A DNA stretch of 10,164 bases from Clostridia bacterium (GTDB lineage Bacteria; Bacillota; Clostridia; Christensenellales; Borkfalkiaceae): NCBI GenBank assembly GCA_017503885.1, contig JAFVSF010000023.1:1-10164 (forward strand), given 5' to 3'. The translations under genes were made by a program, and so were the position numbers. The notes beneath the pieces are model-generated. The model was not told where the DNA came from and searched no databases. It saw only the letters and a program-made list of their open reading frames with translations. Positions 7,220-10,164 of the stretch are shown piece after piece. The stretch's first letter is position 1, and the number at the start of each line of letters is the position of its first letter.

Positions 7220-7798
7220 TTAATGGCTATTTTTGATAAACTTAAGCAGTTTTGAAAAATATTCATCTGCCTCTTCATCTGTTGAGTTTTTATGTATAAA
7301 CAACTCATCTTCTTTAAGATTTGGGGGATTAAAATTAACACCTTTTACGTATTCTTCCCAATTCTCAATTTTCCATTTATCTCTATCCGAGTTTCTTTTA
7401 AACATCCGTCGTTTACAAAGTTCTGGAGATGCAGAAATCCACACAACCAAAAGTTTTGCACTAACTTTTGCCAATCTGTTTTTAAAATCAGCAATAAAGT
7501 CGCTATTTCTAACCTCTTTGCTAAAAGGAGCATTTATAATTACAGTGTCAGCGTATTTAATAGCCTCTATACCCAAATCAATTATCACGTCGTACTCATA
7601 GTCTCTAATATTGTTTTGGAAAAACTCTGAACTACGATTATACGGTTCGCCTGCAACCTTAAAGATCTGCTTTGAAAGAGGGATAAGCGTATCCTTATCA
7701 AGGTAAACTACATTTTCAAGTTCCGTGGCGAGCCTCTTTGCTAGCCTTGTTTTTCCACACGCTGGAGGAGACGTTATTAATATAAAATGTTTTGACAT
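7220..7798 (-). CDS. P-loop kinase-like ATPase (AAA_33/zeta-toxin-like fold)
   Basis: The start is placed at 7798, giving 192 residues, because AAGGAG lies six bases upstream; an in-frame GTG at 7828 lacks a ribosome binding site and would include the promoter. The protein opens with a strand FILITS and a Walker A loop SPPACGKT (residues 10-17), in which the first glycine of the usual GxxxxGK(S/T) is serine. DKDTLIP (about 35-41) resembles the acidic strand of small nucleotide or sugar kinases. VIINAPF follows mid-protein, and the arginine-rich CKRRMFKRNSDRDKW region resembles the lid of AAA_33 and gluconate-kinase-like enzymes. The phosphate acceptor cannot be told. No partner antitoxin is adjacent, so a toxin role is not supported. 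It follows tilS by 59 bases but appears to have its own promoter. Confidence 0.78.
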   Translation of the reverse strand: MSKHFILITSPPACGKTRLAKRLATELENVVYLDKDTLIPLSKQIFKVAGEPYNRSSEFFQNNIRDYEYDVIIDLGIEAIKYADTVIINAPFSKEVRNSDFIADFKNRLAKVSAKLLVVWISASPELCKRRMFKRNSDRDKWKIENWEEYVKGVNFNPPNLKEDELFIHKNSTDEEADEYFSKLLKFIKNSH

Positions 7799-7804
7799 AC
7801 TTTT

Positions 7805-7810
7805 CTCCTT
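7805..7810 (-). promoter_or_regulatory. Ribosome binding site that fixes the kinase-like start
   Basis: AAGGAG on the minus strand lies six bases before the ATG at 7798, so the upstream in-frame GTG at 7828 is not the likely start. Confidence 0.85.
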
Positions 7811-7818
7811 TTCAAAGA

Positions 7819-7847
7819 ATTTTACCACTTTTCCTACACAGTTGCAA
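7819..7847 (-). promoter_or_regulatory. Extended -10 promoter of the kinase-like gene
   Basis: On the minus strand TTGCAA (7842-7847) and TGGTAAAAT (-10 hexamer 7819-7824) are separated by 17 bases. The site fits entirely into the 59-base gap behind tilS, with predicted start near 7812 and a leader of about 14 bases that contains AAGGAG. This suggests the gene can be expressed separately from tilS. Confidence 0.6.
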
Positions 7848-7857
7848 GAACTTTTAA

Positions 7858-9162
7858 CTATTTTACAGTAATTTTTGCAATCTTTCTTGTATTTTTATCA
7901 ATTTTAACAAGTTCAGAAATTTCCCTACCACAAATAACTAATACTACGTTATCCTTTACAATCAATGGAAGACTATCTCTTTTTAATAACGGGATTTTTT
8001 TATCCGTCATATAATCGCCAAGTTTTTTTGTCCCTCCACCAAATTTAGTAAACACGTCGCCGTTACGCCTAGTTCGAATAACAGCACCATCAGGTATTTT
8101 ATCTAAATCAAAATAAAGTTCGCCTTTATTTACGGCTTTTAAATTTGGGGTTTCTTCACAAACCTCTACTGCGATTTTATCTCTTCCAAAACCAATTTCT
8201 CCCAAGAAAAAATTTGTCTCAATAAAATCAACGTCTTCTTTTTTATAAAAGGCAACACGGTCGTATTCTTTAACCCCTACAACACCGTTTAAAAGGCTAA
8301 TTCTTTTGCCGTTTGGAGCTGTTTTTAAAGCCAAAAGTCCGTCTATATGCGTTTTATCGTAGTCTTTTGCAATTCCACACTCTTTCATTGCAATAACGCA
8401 AGCCCTTGCAAAAACTGGGATATCTAGCCTAGTTAAAACCGACACTACTCCATCTTTTTTTTCAACTGCCTGAATCGCAAGTTTGGACATAAATTCATCT
8501 TCTTCTAAAAGCACGCCGACAAATCTACCCACTGCTCGTTCCATTTCGGGAAAACGCTCTTTAATCTTAGGAATAACGTTAAGGCGTAAAAAATTCCTTG
8601 AATAGTCATCACTTTTATTACTTTCATCAACTACGTATTCTAAGTTCTTATTAGCAACGTAACCGTCTATTTCCTCACGTGTAGCTTGTAAAATAGGACG
8701 AATAATTTTACCTTCGTAAGCGATTTCTGGTATCCCCTTAATTCCCGAAGGAGAAGCCCCTCTAAAGAGGTTTAAAAGCACAGTCTCAACGTTATCAGAC
8801 AAATGGTGTGCCGTTGCAACCTTATCACAAAATCCTTCATTAATTAAACCCAAAAAACTTTGATATCTAAACTTCCTCGCACCCTCTTCAACCGTCATTC
8901 CATTGTCTTTTGAATATTTAATACAGTCAAAAGAAAAGGTTTTTAAAGGCACTTGCAGACTCTTACAAAGTTTTTCAACGAATAAACTATCGCTTTTGGA
9001 CTGCTCGCCACGAATACCGTGTTCAACGTTTATAGCCTTTACAGTGATGCCAAGGTCTTTAGCATTTGCAAGTAAAAGATGAAATAAGCAAACAGAATCT
9101 TTACCACCAGAAAGGGCCACTGCAACAACGTCGCCACGATTGAATAAATTTTTATTAAGCAT
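7858..9162 (-). CDS. tilS: tRNA(Ile)-lysidine synthetase
   Basis: The 434-residue enzyme uses ATP and lysine to convert C34 of the CAU anticodon of tRNA-Ile2 to lysidine, so that the tRNA reads AUA instead of AUG. The PP-loop ATP-binding motif SGGKDS is at residues 18-23. NVEHGIRGEQSKSD and TAHHLSDNVETVLLNLFRG are the conserved follow-on motifs of the catalytic domain, which spans roughly residues 1-200. The middle part is the TilS-specific substrate-binding region. Residues about 363-434 (with KLGDYMTDKKIPLLKRDSLP) form the C-terminal TilS domain. Length is normal (about 430). The ATG is preceded by AAGGAGG. Its promoter is at 9192-9220. The gene points away from a tRNA cluster with two CAU tRNAs, but neither looks like its tRNA-Ile2 substrate. 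Confidence 0.95.
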   Translation of the reverse strand: MLNKNLFNRGDVVAVALSGGKDSVCLFHLLLANAKDLGITVKAINVEHGIRGEQSKSDSLFVEKLCKSLQVPLKTFSFDCIKYSKDNGMTVEEGARKFRYQSFLGLINEGFCDKVATAHHLSDNVETVLLNLFRGASPSGIKGIPEIAYEGKIIRPILQATREEIDGYVANKNLEYVVDESNKSDDYSRNFLRLNVIPKIKERFPEMERAVGRFVGVLLEEDEFMSKLAIQAVEKKDGVVSVLTRLDIPVFARACVIAMKECGIAKDYDKTHIDGLLALKTAPNGKRISLLNGVVGVKEYDRVAFYKKEDVDFIETNFFLGEIGFGRDKIAVEVCEETPNLKAVNKGELYFDLDKIPDGAVIRTRRNGDVFTKFGGGTKKLGDYMTDKKIPLLKRDSLPLIVKDNVVLVICGREISELVKIDKNTRKIAKITVK

Positions 9163-9191
9163 TTTGCCCCTCCTTGATTTTAATATCTAAT

Positions 9192-9220
9192 ATTATAGCA
9201 ATATTTCTTGATTTTTACAA
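9192..9220 (-). promoter_or_regulatory. Extended -10 promoter of tilS
   Basis: On the minus strand TTGTAA (9215-9220) is followed after 17 bases by TATAAT (9192-9197), with an upstream TGC making an extended -10. The predicted leader is about 22 bases and holds the AAGGAGG site. Confidence 0.7.
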
Positions 9221-9224
9221 GAAA
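9204..9224. repeat. Inverted repeat overlapping the tilS -35 region
   Basis: TTTCTTG and CAAGAAA are perfect 7-base arms around a 7-base AT centre. They cover the tilS -35 box and most of the spacer. The position fits a protein-binding operator, but AT-rich palindromes also arise by chance. Confidence 0.45.
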
Positions 9225-9297
9225 AACACGATATTTTTAGCAATAAAGAAAAAATATAAATTTTCTAAAAATTTTTCAAAAAAATACACGCAAACTG

Positions 9298-9326
9298 TTG
9301 ACAAATTTATAATTATATTGTAATAT
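9298..9326 (+). promoter_or_regulatory. Promoter of the tRNA cluster
   Basis: A perfect TTGACA (9298-9303) is followed after 17 bases by TAATAT (9321-9326) in very AT-rich DNA. Transcription would start near 9333, about 23 bases before the first tRNA. It is the only strong rightward promoter ahead of the three tRNAs. Confidence 0.7.
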
Positions 9327-9355
9327 ATATGAGCATTCGACATGAATGTACTCGT

Positions 9356-9433
<78 letters not shown>

Positions 9434-9436
9434 ATC

Positions 9437-9469
9437 GCTTCGGCAGATGAGTAATCATTTGCCGAAAGC
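9437..9469 (+). other. Strong intercistronic hairpin with GUAA tetraloop between the two Met tRNAs
   Basis: Bases 9439-9450 pair with 9455-9466 in a 12-pair stem containing one G-U, closed by GTAA, a GNRA-type loop. Two more pairs (9437-9438 with 9468-9469) form beyond a bulged A. No T-run follows on either strand, so it is not an ordinary terminator. It may guide processing of the tRNA precursor or limit readthrough. Confidence 0.7.
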
Positions 9470-9483
9470 ACAATTTATAATAT

Positions 9484-9560
9484 GGCGGCGTAGCTTAGCT
9501 GGTTATAGCGGCCGGTTCATACCCGGCAGGTCGTTGGTTCGAATCTGACCGCCGCTACCA
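9484..9560 (+). tRNA. Elongator tRNA-Met (anticodon CAU)
   Basis: This is a 77-base gene with encoded CCA (9558-9560) and anticodon CAT at 9518-9520 in the loop TTCATAC. That loop and the GCCGG/CCGGC stem are typical of Bacillota elongator Met. The acceptor stem has a G-U first pair, the D-stem has a possible U-U mismatch at its inner end, and the T-stem contains two adjacent G-U pairs, all compatible with a working tRNA. The loop and the acceptor sequence argue against the lysidine-modified tRNA-Ile2. Confidence 0.92.
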
Positions 9561-9584
9561 CAACTACCCTTGATAAAGAATTAC

Positions 9585-9659
9585 GGCCCCTTGGTCAAGC
9601 GGTCAAGACATCGCCCTTTCACGGCGGTAACACGAGTTCGATTCTCGTAGGGGTCACCA
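9585..9659 (+). tRNA. tRNA-Glu (anticodon UUC)
   Basis: This is a 75-base gene with encoded CCA (9657-9659). The anticodon TTC is at 9618-9620 in the loop CTTTCAC. The acceptor stem GGCCCCT pairs with AGGGGTC (one G-U), and the T-stem ACGAG/CTCGT is fully paired. It is the last gene of the cluster. Parts of its 3' end recur downstream in both orientations. Confidence 0.95.
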
Positions 9660-9663
9660 AAAC

Positions 9664-9700
9664 AAAACACCACCCAATTTCGGGTGGTGTTTTTGTTTTT
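9664..9700 (+). terminator. Intrinsic terminator of the tRNA cluster
   Basis: ACACCACCC (9667-9675) pairs perfectly with GGGTGGTGT (9682-9690) around the loop AATTTC, followed by TTTTGTTTTT. Extra A-T pairs extend the base of the stem. It begins only a few bases after the CCA of tRNA-Glu. Confidence 0.93.
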
Positions 9701-9701
9701 A

Positions 9702-9866
9702 CGGTAACCCCTACGAGATTTAAAGAACCCGTAGAGTTCGCAATAAGCGAGCATTAGCGAGCGTTATTCTTGCCGAGGGACTCCCTTTAGGGAAACGGCA
9801 AATTCTCGTAGGAACATATTTCACATAAACTACCCTTTTAAGGGTTTCGGTGTATTCTCGTAAATC
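9702..9866. repeat. Non-coding repeat region built partly from tRNA-Glu 3'-end copies
   Basis: The region between two terminators holds no credible gene but is highly patterned. GGTAACCCCTACGAGA (9703-9718) is the reverse complement of the tRNA-Glu 3' end with one mismatch. ATTCTCGTAGG (9802-9812) repeats tRNA-Glu 9641-9651 directly, and ATTCTCGTA recurs at 9854-9862. The inverted copy at 9710-9721 and the direct copy at 9800-9812 frame about 100 bases. Inside are a 10-base tandem repeat (9746-9765, one mismatch) and nested stems TTGCCG/CGGCAA (9770-9801) and TCCCT/AGGGA (9782-9793). Another palindrome, ACCCTTTTAAGGGT, is at 9832-9845. It could be a MITE-like element, a small structured RNA, or a decayed integration scar. 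Confidence 0.55.
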
Positions 9867-9888
9867 AAAATATACTTTTATTAATATT

Positions 9889-9920
9889 AAAAAGTTGAGG
9901 CTAAGCACCTCAACTTTTTT
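9889..9920. terminator. Intrinsic terminator of the Xre-type regulator gene
   Basis: AAAAAGTTGAGG (9889-9900) pairs with CCTCAACTTTTT (9908-9919) around a 7-base loop. The hairpin directly overlaps the stop codon of the leftward regulator gene, and the flanking A and T runs allow it to act in both directions. Confidence 0.88.
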
Positions 9921-10131
9921 AATAATTATCAATTATTCCTAAAAAATAGTCTGCTGAAACGTTAAATGCAAGAGCCATACTTTTTAATATATCATACCCA
10001 GGCTTTGCCTTTCCTTTTAACCATTCGCTCACCTGACTTTGCTTTACTCCAATCTTTTTTGCAAACTCCACTTGCGTTAAATTATTTTCAATTAAAAAAT
10101 CTTTTAAAATTTCACTAAAACTGTTTTCCAT
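9919..10131 (-). CDS. Small Xre-type helix-turn-helix regulator
   Basis: The 70-residue protein is essentially a single HTH_3/Cro-C1 domain. LTQVEFAKKIGVKQSQVSEW (about 18-37) forms the helix-turn-helix, with GKAKPGYDILKSMALAFNVS completing the five-helix fold and the usual YFLG close near residues 62-65. There is no room for a ligand or dimerisation domain, as in phage Cro-like and stand-alone regulators. No Shine-Dalgarno sequence precedes the ATG at 10131; a TATAAT ends only six bases before it, so the message is predicted to have almost no leader. That -10 overlaps a palindrome, suggesting self-repression. The gene it controls may lie beyond the right edge. Confidence 0.88.
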   Translation of the reverse strand: MENSFSEILKDFLIENNLTQVEFAKKIGVKQSQVSEWLKGKAKPGYDILKSMALAFNVSADYFLGIIDNY

Positions 10132-10140
10132 AATATTATT

Positions 10141-10158
10141 ATATAGAAGTTTCTATAT
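10141..10158. promoter_or_regulatory. Palindromic operator overlapping the Xre-gene promoter
   Basis: ATATAGAA and TTCTATAT are perfect 8-base arms on the minus strand around a 2-base centre. The right arm runs into the -10 box TATAAT (10138-10143). The size and placement are typical of Cro/C1-like operators. The matching -35 would sit at about 10161-10166, partly outside the window. Confidence 0.65.
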
Positions 10159-10164
10159 TTTTAC

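Noticed and set aside
7799..7828. GTG start ten codons upstream of the kinase-like gene
   Set aside because: The AAGGAG site and part of the promoter lie inside this extension, so the ATG at 7798 is the real start.
9437..9469. The hairpin in the tRNA cluster as a terminator
   Set aside because: No T-run follows on either strand, and two tRNAs continue downstream without another evident promoter.
9484..9560. Second CAU tRNA as the lysidine-modified tRNA-Ile2
   Set aside because: The anticodon loop TTCATAC and the acceptor stem fit elongator tRNA-Met rather than tRNA-Ile2.
9720..9932. A 70-codon leftward reading frame with a TTG start
   Set aside because: It crosses the Xre-gene terminator and the repeat region, overlaps the Xre gene end and lacks a ribosome binding site; the translated motif comes from the repeat.

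Overview
The window looks like a stretch of chromosome from an AT-rich, low-GC Gram-positive bacterium, most likely a Clostridia-type Bacillota. The evidence is strong GGAGG-type ribosome binding sites, sigma-A style promoters (several with an extended TG -10), U-tailed intrinsic terminators, tRNA genes that encode their own CCA, and families common in that phylum (DUF1934, COG2509 and COG2081 flavoproteins, TilS, TruA). No complete new defence, mobile or biosynthetic system is visible. Most of the window is housekeeping, and the less ordinary material is concentrated at the right end.

Left part, read leftwards: two overlapping flavoprotein genes (4210-2996, COG2081/HI0933 type; 3009-1465, COG2509 type) form an operon with a promoter near 4274-4301 and a strong terminator at 1418-1454. 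A second leftward operon starts at a near-consensus promoter (1352-1380). It encodes a DUF1934 beta-barrel protein, a small metallo-beta-lactamase-fold hydrolase (4-base overlap) and the N-terminus of what looks like transcription terminator Rho, cut by the window edge.

Middle, read rightwards: a 650-residue membrane-anchored coiled-coil protein ends in two DUF1508/YegP-like modules (4404-6356). It is followed by a hairpin and truA (6403-7143, tRNA pseudouridine synthase A). A bidirectional terminator at 7164-7194 separates truA from the leftward genes beyond it: a P-loop kinase-like ATPase (7798-7220) with its own promoter, and tilS (9162-7858), the tRNA(Ile2) lysidine synthetase.

Right end: divergent from tilS, a TTGACA promoter drives a three-tRNA cluster: initiator fMet(CAU), elongator Met(CAU) and Glu(UUC), closed by an intrinsic terminator. 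The initiator gene appears to carry one extra base in its T-stem, and a 12-pair hairpin with a GUAA loop lies between the first two tRNAs. Downstream of tRNA-Glu, about 170 bases contain inverted and direct copies of the tRNA-Glu 3' end plus nested hairpins, probably a decayed or small non-coding repeat element. Last comes a 70-residue Xre-type regulator whose -10 box overlaps a perfect-arm palindrome (a likely autoregulatory operator) and which has almost no 5' leader.

Functionally, truA, tilS and the tRNA cluster make the right half a tRNA supply and modification neighbourhood. The region after tRNA-Glu with the Xre gene may be the edge of an accessory segment that continues beyond the window.
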